Source of the DNA: Pleurocapsa sp. MO_226.B13
GTDB lineage: Bacteria; Cyanobacteriota; Cyanobacteriia; Cyanobacteriales; Xenococcaceae
Length of the DNA stretch: 13,080 bases
Assembly (NCBI GenBank): GCA_030064795.1
Contig: JASJEI010000192.1
Location: 1 to 13,080 of the forward strand
Direction: 5' to 3'
Within the stretch, counting starts at the first letter, position 1; each line of letters starts with the position of its first letter. Below the pieces are notes generated by a model that was not told the DNA's origin, did not search any database, and was given only the letters and a program-made list of their open reading frames with translations. The translations under genes and the position numbers were made by a program. Below are positions 1 through 6,389 of the stretch, piece by piece.

Positions 1-892
1 GTACAAAAGTTTTTTATGATAGTGTAAAAGTTTGAATTTTTTATTCATTAAAATGAAATATTGGCAGGCTAAAAAATTACCATCAACTAAATTTAAACGA
101 ATGACAGGAGTTAAAAAAAAACATTTGGCGTGATGGTTCGCCTAGTAAAATATAAGGAAAAACAAAAAAAGAAACCGGGTCGTCCTACGAAATTAATAAT
201 TGAAGATCGAATTTTATTAACCCTTCAGTATATAGCGCGAATATAGAACTTATTATCATATAGGACAAGACTGAAAAATTTCCGAATCAAGTACGTGTCG
301 TATCGTCTTAAAAATTGAAAATATCTTAATTCAATCGCGAAAATTCAGTCTACCTGGAAAGAAAAAATTATTAGATACTTCTCTTGATGAAGACTTGATT
401 TTAATGGATGTTATGGAAAGTCCAATTGAAAGACCTACCAAACATCAAAAAAGATTTTATAGTGGGAAACAAAGGGAGCATACTTTAAAAACTCAAGTAG
501 TATTTGGACAAAAAAGTAATAAAATAATCTGTTTAGCCCACTCTAAAGGTAAAACTCATGATTTTAGATTGTTTAAAAATAGTCAGACTAAATTTCATCA
601 ATTACTTAAAGTAATAGCTGATAAAGGATATCAAGGAATTGCTAAACTTCATAATTTGAGTGAAACCCCAATTAAGAAACCTAGGGGGAAAAAGTTAACC
701 AAAACTCAGAAGAAATATAATCGTGAATTAAATCGGTTGAGAATTGCCGTTGAACACGTTAACCGTAGGCTAAAAATTTTTAAAATCTTATCTTATCCTT
801 ATCGAAATCGTCACCGACGATTTGGTTTAAGAATTAATTTGATAGCCGGTATTTATAATTACGAATTAGCTTAATAAATTTGATAAAAAACT
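1..892 (+). mobile_element. Decayed IS5-family insertion sequence
   Basis: An insertion-sequence copy whose body is a broken IS5-family transposase. A 10-bp inverted repeat, AGTTTTTTAT at 8-17 and ATAAAAAACT at 883-892, brackets the transposase and may be part of the terminal repeats. Both arms are A/T homopolymer-rich, so the match could be chance, and the left end may lie outside the window. No convincing target duplication could be identified. The element abuts a truncated group II intron on its right, so this corner has collected mobile DNA. Confidence 0.6.
53..874 (+). pseudogene. IS5-family DDE transposase, frameshifted
   Basis: The catalytic half (about 275-874) is open and typical of the DDE_Tnp_4 type: first Asp in LMDVMESPIERP (codon 407-409), the YSGKQREHT block, second Asp in ADKGYQG (620-622), and Glu in AVEHVNRRLK (752-754). 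The N-terminal half is recognisable from ATG 53 (MKYWQAKKLPSTKFKRM) but broken. An A9 run at 113-121 shifts the frame. A second shift near 230-240 restores it. A TGA at 272-274 stands where GQDW is expected, giving GQD-stop-KISESS. All three catalytic residues survive, so the lesions look fairly recent. Some IS5 elements use programmed slippage on A-runs, which could explain the first shift but not the second shift or the stop. Confidence 0.85.
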
Positions 893-961
893 AGAGCGAT
901 CTTCATGATTTCAGTAATTATTTAATTACCCGAAATAATTTATGCTGCTAAATTTTTTGAT

Positions 962-980
962 AGCGCGATCGCGCTCTTTT
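962..980 (+). terminator. Weak hairpin with T-rich tail (HIP1-containing)
   Basis: The palindrome AGCGCGATCGCGCT (962-975) contains the HIP1 core and is followed by CTTTTTCTTC. It could fold into a 5-bp stem with a GATC loop and act as a weak terminator downstream of the IS5 copy. HIP1 palindromes are abundant in this DNA, so the hairpin may be incidental. Confidence 0.25.
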
Positions 981-1068
981 TCTTCACTCAAAAAATCTCT
1001 CAATTCCCATTATTTTAATCCGCAGAAATTGAAATAGAAATAACCCATCATCATACCATAAAAAACTT

Positions 1069-1290
1069 TTGCAAGAGTTCTACTGGGCAAAAGGCTCAAA
1101 ATACGAGCAAGTAGCCAAAAACCAAAGCTTCAACTGTACAGTTTGCGGGTCAGCCCTCTTCAACGGAGAAGAAATCGAAACCCATCATATAGTACCTGTA
1201 GCAAAAGGTGGACGAAACGACATGGAAAACCTGATGCACTTACACACAATATGTCATAAGCAGTTACACAACACCAAGTTCAAGGCTTGA
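1069..1290 (+). pseudogene. HNH tail of a group II intron-encoded protein
   Basis: This 73-residue frame carries an HNH endonuclease module: a zinc-type CxxC (CTVCG), then ETHHIVPVAKGGRND, then MENLMHLHTICHKQLH with the last Cys and His. In group II intron proteins this module sits at the C-terminus after the reverse transcriptase and maturase domains and nicks the second target strand. It is immediately followed by intron domain V, which supports that origin over a free-standing HNH gene. The reverse transcriptase is missing. The TTG at 1069 is only the first start-like codon after an upstream in-frame stop (1030-1032) and has no ribosome-binding site, so expression is doubtful. Confidence 0.75.
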
Positions 1291-1300
1291 AGTATGGCTT

Positions 1301-1335
1301 GATCCGTGTGAGGCGACAAGTCTCATGCACGGTTC
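1301..1335 (+). ncRNA. Group II intron domain V, mutated
   Basis: The segment folds into the domain V hairpin: GATCCGTG (1301-1308) pairs with CACGGTTC (1328-1335), and an upper TGAG/CTCA stem follows. Compared with the canonical 34-nt form that begins GAGCCGU and has a GAAA-type loop, there are two changes. The middle base of the AGC catalytic triad is T (1303), and the loop reads GACAA, one base longer, giving 35 nt. The triad coordinates the catalytic metal ions, so this ribozyme is expected to be inactive. Confidence 0.75.
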
Positions 1336-1338
1336 TTA

Positions 1339-1376
1339 GGGGGGTGCGGACTGGTAACAGTCCAATCCTACCCGAC
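1339..1376 (+). ncRNA. Group II intron domain VI and 3' end
   Basis: A perfect 6-bp stem GGACTG/CAGTCC (1348-1353 with 1358-1363) is capped by a GTAA loop, which fits the GNRA type. It sits within an outer GGGT/ACCC pairing (1342-1345 with 1370-1373). Unpaired adenines at 1364-1365 are candidates for the branch point. The position directly after domain V and the AC ending are what domain VI requires. Confidence 0.6.
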
Positions 1377-1481
1377 AGAGGACGGCTGGTGTGGACGGGG
1401 TAAAATCTCTGACCCCAAAGCAACGTCTCACTTTGGTCAACAAATTAACACTGAGTTGGATTAAACGTAGCCGTTGAAGTT

Positions 1482-2837
1482 TCAATAACGCCCAAAAATT
1501 AACTCCAAACGTTGTTGCGATCGCCTGAGTGCTTCTTCGGGGGTTTGTTTGCCCAGTAAGCTAGCTTCAATCGCCCTACCCAGATTTTCTGAGAGTCTGG
1601 TGTATTGGGGAATAATCGGACGCGATCGCGCCCACTGCATTTGCTTGAGAAATACTTTAATGACTGGATTTTGGGCAACAAAGTTTTGATATTCCTGGCT
1701 TTGTTGAGATTTAGTATTGACGGGTAAATAGCCTGTGGCTAATGCCCAGTTGGTTTGAAATTCTTCACTGAGGACATACTCTAAAAATTGCAGGCTAGCC
1801 TGTTGTCTTTCGGGGGTGGTTTTAAAGACAAACAAATTCTCGCCCCCAATCACCGCAGCAGGTTGTTTTGCCACGGGAATGGGAAAGACATCATAATCTA
1901 TGTCGGTTGCTTTTAATTGTGCCAGAGTCCAGGGGCCAGTAATCTGCATTGCAACTTTACCTGCAATCAAGTCATCGATCTCATAACCCCTTTCGGGGGC
2001 AGATAAAATAGCAGTTCGATCTTTGACTAGATCTGCACCTAATTGTAAAGCGGCGATCGCACCTTGATTAACTAAATCGGGTCGATTTTCCGTGAGTAAA
2101 TCCCCTCCCGCACTATAAATAAAAGGTAACCAGGTAAATACCGTCCATTCTCCTTTACCCAGAGATAAGAGAATACCGTGTCGATCTGGGCGATTATCGT
2201 TATTCGTATCTTGGGTTAACTTTCGCGCTACAGTACGTAATTCATCCCAGTTTCTCGGCGTATGTTCGATACCAGCTTGGGTAAATAAACTGGGACGATA
2301 AAACACCGCTGCATTATTGGTAGCAAAGGGAATAGATAAGATGTGTCCGTCTAACTTCATTGAGTCAAACATTGCAGGGTCAATTTCCGATCTAATTGGC
2401 GAACTATTCAACCAATCTTCCAAAGGGAGTAATGCTCCTAATTGGTTTAATTTCCCCGCAATTTGCGCTACAAACCAGAGAATATCGGGGGGTTGATCGC
2501 TGACTGTGGCTGCTAGAATTTTTGGCAATTGAGCATCGGGTTGACCGATATACAAAGCCTCGACTTCAATATCGGGATGGTCTTGGTTAAACTTGGTAAC
2601 TAATTCTTGAAAAATATCGCGATTTTCGGGGGGATTAATACCATGCCAAAAGGTTATCTTGGTCACTTCCTGTTGTTTTGCTGGTTCGATATTACTACAA
2701 CCACCGATTAATACCAGAGTTAACAGTGCTAAAGCGATCGCAACTCTGAGAAAATTTTGGTAGTTAAACTTGCAATTTTCCGCTAACTTACGCATAGAAC
2801 CATGAAGCGAAGAGCTTTTCGTCACTAACTTTATCAT
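1482..2837 (-). CDS. ABC transporter sugar-binding lipoprotein
   Basis: A 451-residue extracytoplasmic solute-binding protein of the MalE/family-1 type, which captures a sugar or related polyol and delivers it to an ABC permease. A hydrophobic segment (about 31-45) ends in a lipobox LIGGC with Cys47, so the mature protein should be a lipid-anchored lipoprotein. The body starts with KITFWHGINPPENRD and FNQDHPDIEVEALYIGQ, typical for the family, and continues through FATNNAAVFYRPSLF and NWDEL to the C-terminal helical lobe. The start at 2837 gives a long n-region; Met15 (2793-2795) is an equally plausible start, and neither has a clear Shine-Dalgarno. No permease or ATPase gene is adjacent, so the substrate is unknown; glucosylglycerol or disaccharide binding is possible but unproven. 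Confidence 0.85.
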   Translation of the reverse strand: MIKLVTKSSSLHGSMRKLAENCKFNYQNFLRVAIALALLTLVLIGGCSNIEPAKQQEVTKITFWHGINPPENRDIFQELVTKFNQDHPDIEVEALYIGQPDAQLPKILAATVSDQPPDILWFVAQIAGKLNQLGALLPLEDWLNSSPIRSEIDPAMFDSMKLDGHILSIPFATNNAAVFYRPSLFTQAGIEHTPRNWDELRTVARKLTQDTNNDNRPDRHGILLSLGKGEWTVFTWLPFIYSAGGDLLTENRPDLVNQGAIAALQLGADLVKDRTAILSAPERGYEIDDLIAGKVAMQITGPWTLAQLKATDIDYDVFPIPVAKQPAAVIGGENLFVFKTTPERQQASLQFLEYVLSEEFQTNWALATGYLPVNTKSQQSQEYQNFVAQNPVIKVFLKQMQWARSRPIIPQYTRLSENLGRAIEASLLGKQTPEEALRRSQQRLELIFGRY

Positions 2838-2873
2838 GTTTTAGCAGATAAGAGATCTGGTAACTAGTTGAGT

Positions 2874-2915
2874 AAGGAATAAGGAACAAGGAATAAGGAA
2901 TAAGGAATAAGGAAA
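2874..2915. repeat. 7-bp tandem repeat array AAGGAAT, six units
   Basis: Six head-to-tail heptamers: four AAGGAAT, one AAGGAAC and a last AAGGAAA. This is the short tandemly repeated repetitive (STRR) class known from cyanobacteria. It lies just upstream of the binding-protein gene and downstream of the symporter. Confidence 0.9.
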
Positions 2916-2919
2916 TATA

Positions 2920-2947
2920 ACGAACTACGAACTACGAACTACGAACT
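2920..2947. repeat. 7-bp tandem repeat array ACGAACT, four units
   Basis: Four perfect copies of ACGAACT, five bases after the AAGGAAT array. The period is the same but the unit differs, so two STRR types stand side by side. Confidence 0.9.
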
Positions 2948-3048
2948 CAGTTCAACCAACGTGTAGCTTTTATTTTTGTATTTCATATAAGCTAAAAATA
3001 TCTATCCTGCCAAACAAGCGCGATCGCAGATATTGTTATGGTCGAGTT

Positions 3049-4449
3049 TCAATGTTGAGCTACTTTGGCAATTCCATAAACTAAAAATCCCGCCAGCATT
3101 CCTGGCAAGACTTCGTAAATAGAGCCTGAAAGTCCCAACACCCCATTCCACAGGGCTGCGGTAGCAATACCTGCTATCATCATCGCTACTCCCAAAGTTG
3201 AGCCTAGAGGCAACTGTCTAACTCGTAAGAGTAAAATTGGGCCCAAACCAGAAGCTAATGCTGACCAAGCAAATACCCCCAGAGCAAACATATTTTTATT
3301 ACTGGCCAAAGCGATCGCCAGGATAATTGAGGTGACGATGAGAGTTCCTACTTTAACTAATCTATAAGAGTTGCCCATTCCTGGAAATAAATCTTGGGTT
3401 AAGGCCGCAGAACAAGCTAAGATCTGCGAGTCAGCAGTAGAAATTACCGCTGAAAAAATGCCAGCCAAAATTACGCCTACCAGAATTGCAGGTAACAACT
3501 GCACCGCCATTTGGGGCAAAGCCAACTCAGGATCGCCATTGTTTATCAGTCCTGGAAGCAAGACTCTGGCACTCAAGCCAACCAAAACCGCTGCTGTAGA
3601 AAAGACAACATAAGAAATAGCATAAATATTGCGGGTTAAACCCATATTTTCCGCATCATTGATTACCATCGCTCTTACCATGATATGCGGTTGTCCCACC
3701 ACTCCCAAACCAGCAATCAACCAACTGAGTAGAAATAAACCAAAACCAAATTTTAGCTCTCCAGGAATCGGATCGACTAGCTGCGAGTCAATAGCTGCTA
3801 GTTGTTGCCAAAGTCCACCGATACCATTACAAGCAGATAACGCTACGCCCGTTAACATCAGCATGGCAATCATCATCAAAACTGACTGGATCGCATCTGT
3901 CCAAATAGAAGCCCGAATGCCACCAGAAAAACAGTAAGTAACTACAATAATCGCGCCTAAAATAATTCCCAGACTATAATTCCAGCCAAAGATAGCATGG
4001 AGGGCTTTGCTTCCTGCTAATAACTGTGCTGCTGCATAAGCCCCCAAAAAAGCAATCGTAATCACTGCCGATACTGATGCGATCGCCCGATTCTGGTCTT
4101 TTTCAGCCAGAAACTCACCAATAGTCTCGCAAGACTCGGTTTCCGATATAGTTCGCAATGGTTTATGGACGAAAAACCAGGCTAAATAATCACCCAAAAA
4201 CCAACCAACCAAAAGCCAGACAGAAGATATTCCCACCTGATACGTCCAGCCGATCGTACTGATAAACATTCCGCCACTGTGGGCAGTCGCAAAGGCAGAT
4301 AAACCAGTTAACCAGGGATTTACATCGCGATTAGCTAACAAATAATCGGTAGTGGTGTTTTTTTTGCGAGATGCCGAATAGATACCAACCCCGACAAACA
4401 ATAACAAAAAAACAATAAAACTTAAAGCGATCGCCAATTTATCGGACAT
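3049..4449 (-). CDS. putP: PutP-family sodium:solute symporter
   Basis: A 466-residue, strongly hydrophobic inner-membrane protein of the sodium:solute symporter family, expected to have 12-13 transmembrane helices and to import a solute with Na+. It aligns along its length with E. coli PutP: IWTDAIQSVLMM (182-193), GQPHIMVRA (252-260), STADSQILACSAALTQDLFP (from 337) and IYEVLPGMLAG near the end. Ser337 and Thr338 correspond to PutP Ser340/Thr341 of the Na2 site, and Ala54 to Ala53. However, the residue matching PutP Asp55 is Ala56 (SAFATAHSGG), so proline specificity and cation coupling are not assured. It ends near the cell's usual length for the family without the long PutP tail. No partner gene is linked, and no ribosome-binding site is clear before the ATG. 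Confidence 0.85.
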   Translation of the reverse strand: MSDKLAIALSFIVFLLLFVGVGIYSASRKKNTTTDYLLANRDVNPWLTGLSAFATAHSGGMFISTIGWTYQVGISSVWLLVGWFLGDYLAWFFVHKPLRTISETESCETIGEFLAEKDQNRAIASVSAVITIAFLGAYAAAQLLAGSKALHAIFGWNYSLGIILGAIIVVTYCFSGGIRASIWTDAIQSVLMMIAMLMLTGVALSACNGIGGLWQQLAAIDSQLVDPIPGELKFGFGLFLLSWLIAGLGVVGQPHIMVRAMVINDAENMGLTRNIYAISYVVFSTAAVLVGLSARVLLPGLINNGDPELALPQMAVQLLPAILVGVILAGIFSAVISTADSQILACSAALTQDLFPGMGNSYRLVKVGTLIVTSIILAIALASNKNMFALGVFAWSALASGLGPILLLRVRQLPLGSTLGVAMMIAGIATAALWNGVLGLSGSIYEVLPGMLAGFLVYGIAKVAQH

Positions 4450-4569
4450 ATTCGAGGGATTGGATTAATAACAGTTAATTAAATTAAGACTACCAAATCC
4501 CTAATGCGATCGAGGACAAATCCAGATAAGATCCTTTCTCCCGACAAACCACTAAAATAAGATTTATTT

Positions 4570-4977
4570 CTAGTCTTCATCTTCTCGCCAGTTTTCTAAA
4601 TTCAAATTCTTTACTCTGGAAAATTCTTTAATATTACTGGTAACTAGGATTAATTGATTGGCTCTAGCTGTAGCTGCAATTAATAGATCGTAAGCTCCTA
4701 TTGGTGTCCCAGCACTTTTTAGCTCCTGTCTAATTTGGGCTGCTTGCTCGGCTTCAGCTAGAGAAAAGTCCATAATTTCAACTACTTCATAAATCGCTTT
4801 TAGCTGAGGCTTTATTTTGCTAATTAAACTAGGTTTTAATGCCAGTCCATAATCAATTTCAAAAACAGTGACGACAGGAATACATATATCTATTGGTTTC
4901 TCTTGTCTCAACCTGGTTATGGTATTAACATCGCCTTTTATATAGTCAGACAAAGTACAGGTATCTAATAAATACAC
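4570..4977 (-). CDS. vapC: VapC-type PIN-domain toxin
   Basis: A 135-residue PIN-domain ribonuclease, the toxin half of a type II toxin-antitoxin system that blocks translation by cutting RNA when free of antitoxin. The acidic site is intact: Asp5 in LLDTCTLSDY, Glu40 in VFEIDYG and Asp97 in GAYDLLIAATA. The C-terminal TSNIKEFSRV matches the usual TxNxxxF motif. It begins with GTG, and the antitoxin stop shares one base with it (TAGTG), so the two genes are translationally coupled. GAYDLLIAA resembles the tRNA-cleaving VapC group, but the RNA target cannot be read from the sequence. Confidence 0.88.
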   Translation of the reverse strand: MYLLDTCTLSDYIKGDVNTITRLRQEKPIDICIPVVTVFEIDYGLALKPSLISKIKPQLKAIYEVVEIMDFSLAEAEQAAQIRQELKSAGTPIGAYDLLIAATARANQLILVTSNIKEFSRVKNLNLENWREDED

Positions 4978-5204
4978 TACAAAATATCCTCTTTTGGCAG
5001 TAGCAAATCTTCATCCCCAGGCAGATTAAATTCTGGACAACCCTGCCACTCTAGAATTTCTTGGCTCCATTGTTGTCTTTTTCTCTTTTCTAGCAATAAG
5101 CTAACTGCCTCGGCTATAAGACTGTTTCGAGACACCTGCTCTTTTTGAGCAATCGCATCTAATTTTTTCCCCAAATCTTCATTTAGATAAACGCTAAAAT
5201 TCAT
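4977..5204 (-). CDS. vapB: Ribbon-helix-helix antitoxin of the VapC pair
   Basis: A 75-residue protein located directly upstream of the toxin gene and overlapping it by one base. The N-terminal part (MNFSVYLNEDLGKKLDAIAQKEQVSRNSLIAEAV) has the pattern of a ribbon-helix-helix DNA-binding domain: one beta strand, then two helices with the SRNSLI turn. The acidic, Pro/Leu-rich tail (about 52-75) is the part expected to wrap around the toxin. It should neutralise the PIN nuclease and repress its own promoter. Only a weak purine-rich stretch (AGAGAAA) precedes the ATG. Confidence 0.85.
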   Translation of the reverse strand: MNFSVYLNEDLGKKLDAIAQKEQVSRNSLIAEAVSLLLEKRKRQQWSQEILEWQGCPEFNLPGDEDLLLPKEDIL

Positions 5205-5238
5205 AATTTTTCTCTATTTTGTTTATCTAACATAATAT

Positions 5239-5246
5239 AACATGTT
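5239..5246. promoter_or_regulatory. Possible antitoxin operator AACATGTT
   Basis: An 8-bp palindrome lies about 35 bp upstream of the antitoxin start in a very AT-rich stretch that could also hold the promoter (TATATT or TATTAT on the minus strand). Ribbon-helix-helix antitoxins usually bind short palindromes at this place. The site is short and chance occurrence is possible. Confidence 0.25.
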
Positions 5247-5249
5247 TAT

Positions 5250-5608
5250 AAAAAACGCTCGCTTTGATTGAAAAACAATAAAAACAATAAATTCCAGTGC
5301 GATCGCGCAGGGTTGACTTAGCGAAATCGCCCGTAGGGTGGGCGACGCGAAGGACGCGGAGCGAAGCGGAGCTAATCCTTTAGGGCTAGTCCTTTAGGGA
5401 AGCGGAGCTAATCCTTTAGGGCTAGTACTTTAGTGCAAAAAACAACACCATCAAATTAGCTTCCCGAAAATAACTAATTGCCCACCAAAATAATATTTAT
5501 CGATGCGATCTATCGACTACATTCTCAACATCTACCCCTACAAGCCAGATCCTCAATACAATCGCCAGTATGGATGCAGTAGAATACACTCATTAGTTAT
5601 TTTTTTAT
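5250..5608. other. Spacer with repeats, no convincing gene
   Basis: Between the toxin-antitoxin promoter and the ISL3 end lies a HIP1-containing stretch, a GC-rich run of GCGACGCGAAGGACGCGGAGC type, the 36-bp tandem repeat, and then AT-rich DNA. One plus-strand frame starts at ATG 5503 (MRSIDYILNIYPYKPDPQYN) and runs into the ISL3 element. It could be the beginning of an interrupted gene, but I recognise no family and see no ribosome-binding site. Confidence 0.5.
5365..5436. repeat. 36-bp tandem direct repeat, two copies
   Basis: Two abutting copies (5365-5400 and 5401-5436) begin AGCGGAGCTAATCCTTTAGG; they differ only at 5427 and in the last few bases. Inside each copy the 14-bp blocks CTAATCCTTTAGGG and CTAGTCCTTTAGGG form a second, nested repeat. 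The GC-rich GCGAAGCGGAGC stretch before it looks like a degenerate extension of the same family. Such interspersed non-coding repeats are common in cyanobacteria. Confidence 0.85.
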
Positions 5609-5997
5609 GGTTCTTCCGATTTGGTTATGCTAAATTAATTAGAAAATCAGAAAGATAATAAACTTCTTAAACGGAAATTAGCCAAATTTTTAAACCTATA
5701 AGCTTTGCGTTTTATCAACTTCAATTTGTTATGAATACCTTCAACTATTCCTTGAGTAGTTCGATTTTTAAAGTAACTAATAATTTCCCCAAGCCATCTA
5801 ATTATCGTCGCAGAACTATTGGGAAAATCTGAAGTAGCATCTCGCAACCAATCACTTGAATTTAATAATCCTATTAACTCAGAATTGCTCTGTTGAAAAG
5901 TCTTTCTAAGTAGTTCTTTTAAGCGGTGCATCTTGGCTAACTTAGGAAAAAGTTTTTTGACCTGTTTGAGTTTCTCTTGGTAAAGATTCAGGTATCA
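5609..5997 (-). mobile_element. ISL3-family element remnant
   Basis: The terminus GGTTCTTCCGATTTGGTTAT (starting at 5609) fits the ISL3 terminal inverted repeat, which typically begins GG-TCTT. Inward from it lies the C-terminal part of an ISL3 transposase on the minus strand. The other end and the N-terminal half are missing: the coding frame is lost at about 5995, where IS630 sequence begins. Confidence 0.75.
5647..5994 (-). pseudogene. ISL3 transposase, C-terminal fragment
   Basis: A 115-residue in-frame fragment starts after a TGA at 5995-5997 with YLNLYQEKLKQVKKLFPKLA and ends at 5647. The diagnostic part is IISYFKNRTTQGIVEGIHNK followed by LKLIKRKAYRFKNLANFRLR, which includes the last catalytic Glu (VEGIHNK) of the ISL3 DDE domain. 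Complete ISL3 transposases have about 400 residues, with zinc-finger, helix-turn-helix and the two Asp motifs upstream; all of that is gone. The internal ATG at 5929-5931 is not an authentic start. Confidence 0.85.
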
Positions 5998-6007
5998 AAG
6001 TAAGAGA

Positions 6008-6380
6008 TTAAAGAAGGGCGATCGGGAACCGCAATCGGAATCTTTAGTTCTTTGGGTAGCATCAATTGAAGGGATTCCCGCATTCACATTAGGGAAAAAA
6101 GGAGAATCTGGGATTCTTCAATCAATGGTCACTAGGGCGGAATTTTTGACTAATCCTGAGCACTATATCGTATTTCACTACACACCAAAACATTGTTCTT
6201 GGCTGAATCAGATCGAGATCTGGTTTAGCATTCTGATGCGGAAACTTCTCAAACGGAGCAGTTTTCGTAAGTTCAGGAGACTTAGCAGCCAAGATTCTCG
6301 ATTTCATTGCATACTATAACGACAAGATGGCAAAACCCTTCAAGTGGACTTATAAGGGTAAAACTTTAACTGCATAATGG
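6008..6380 (+). pseudogene. IS630-family transposase, C-terminal fragment, frameshifted
   Basis: Conserved IS630 sequence is recognisable from about 6029 (PQSESLVLWVA) through TRAEFLTNPEHYIVFHYTPK and HCSWLNQIEIWFSILMRKLL, including the final catalytic Glu of NQIE. After KRSSF an extra base near 6266 breaks the frame. The downstream frame then continues GDLAAKILDFIAYYNDKMAK PFKWTYKGKTLTA to a TAA at 6375-6377. The N-terminal half with both catalytic Asp residues is missing, and the breakpoint coincides with that of the ISL3 fragment. The element's right end must lie within a few bases of the GGDEF-EAL stop codon at 6390. Confidence 0.85.
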
Positions 6381-6389
6381 TTCCCTTAT

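Larger units (their letters stand above)
1069..1376 (+). mobile_element. 5'-truncated group II intron remnant
   Basis: Only the 3' end of a group II intron is present: the HNH tail of the intron-encoded protein, a stop at 1288-1290, domain V at 1301-1335 and domain VI up to a probable 3' boundary ending CCCGAC at 1371-1376. The ribozyme domains I-III and the reverse transcriptase and maturase coding region are absent; upstream lies AT-rich spacer and the IS5 copy. Incomplete reverse transcription at insertion, or deletion caused by the neighbouring IS, could each explain the truncation. The exact 3' splice site is uncertain, because CTAC at 1368-1371 is an alternative end. Confidence 0.75.

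Noticed and set aside
1499..1681. 60-codon minus frame in the binding-protein gene
   Set aside because: It is a shifted frame over the conserved C-terminal part of the lipoprotein.
3371..3937. Two plus-strand frames opposite the symporter
   Set aside because: They lie fully inside the PutP-like gene on the other strand, have low-complexity composition and no family features.
6122..6307. Minus-strand frame opposite the IS630 fragment
   Set aside because: The plus strand carries the recognisable IS630 motifs; the minus frame has none.
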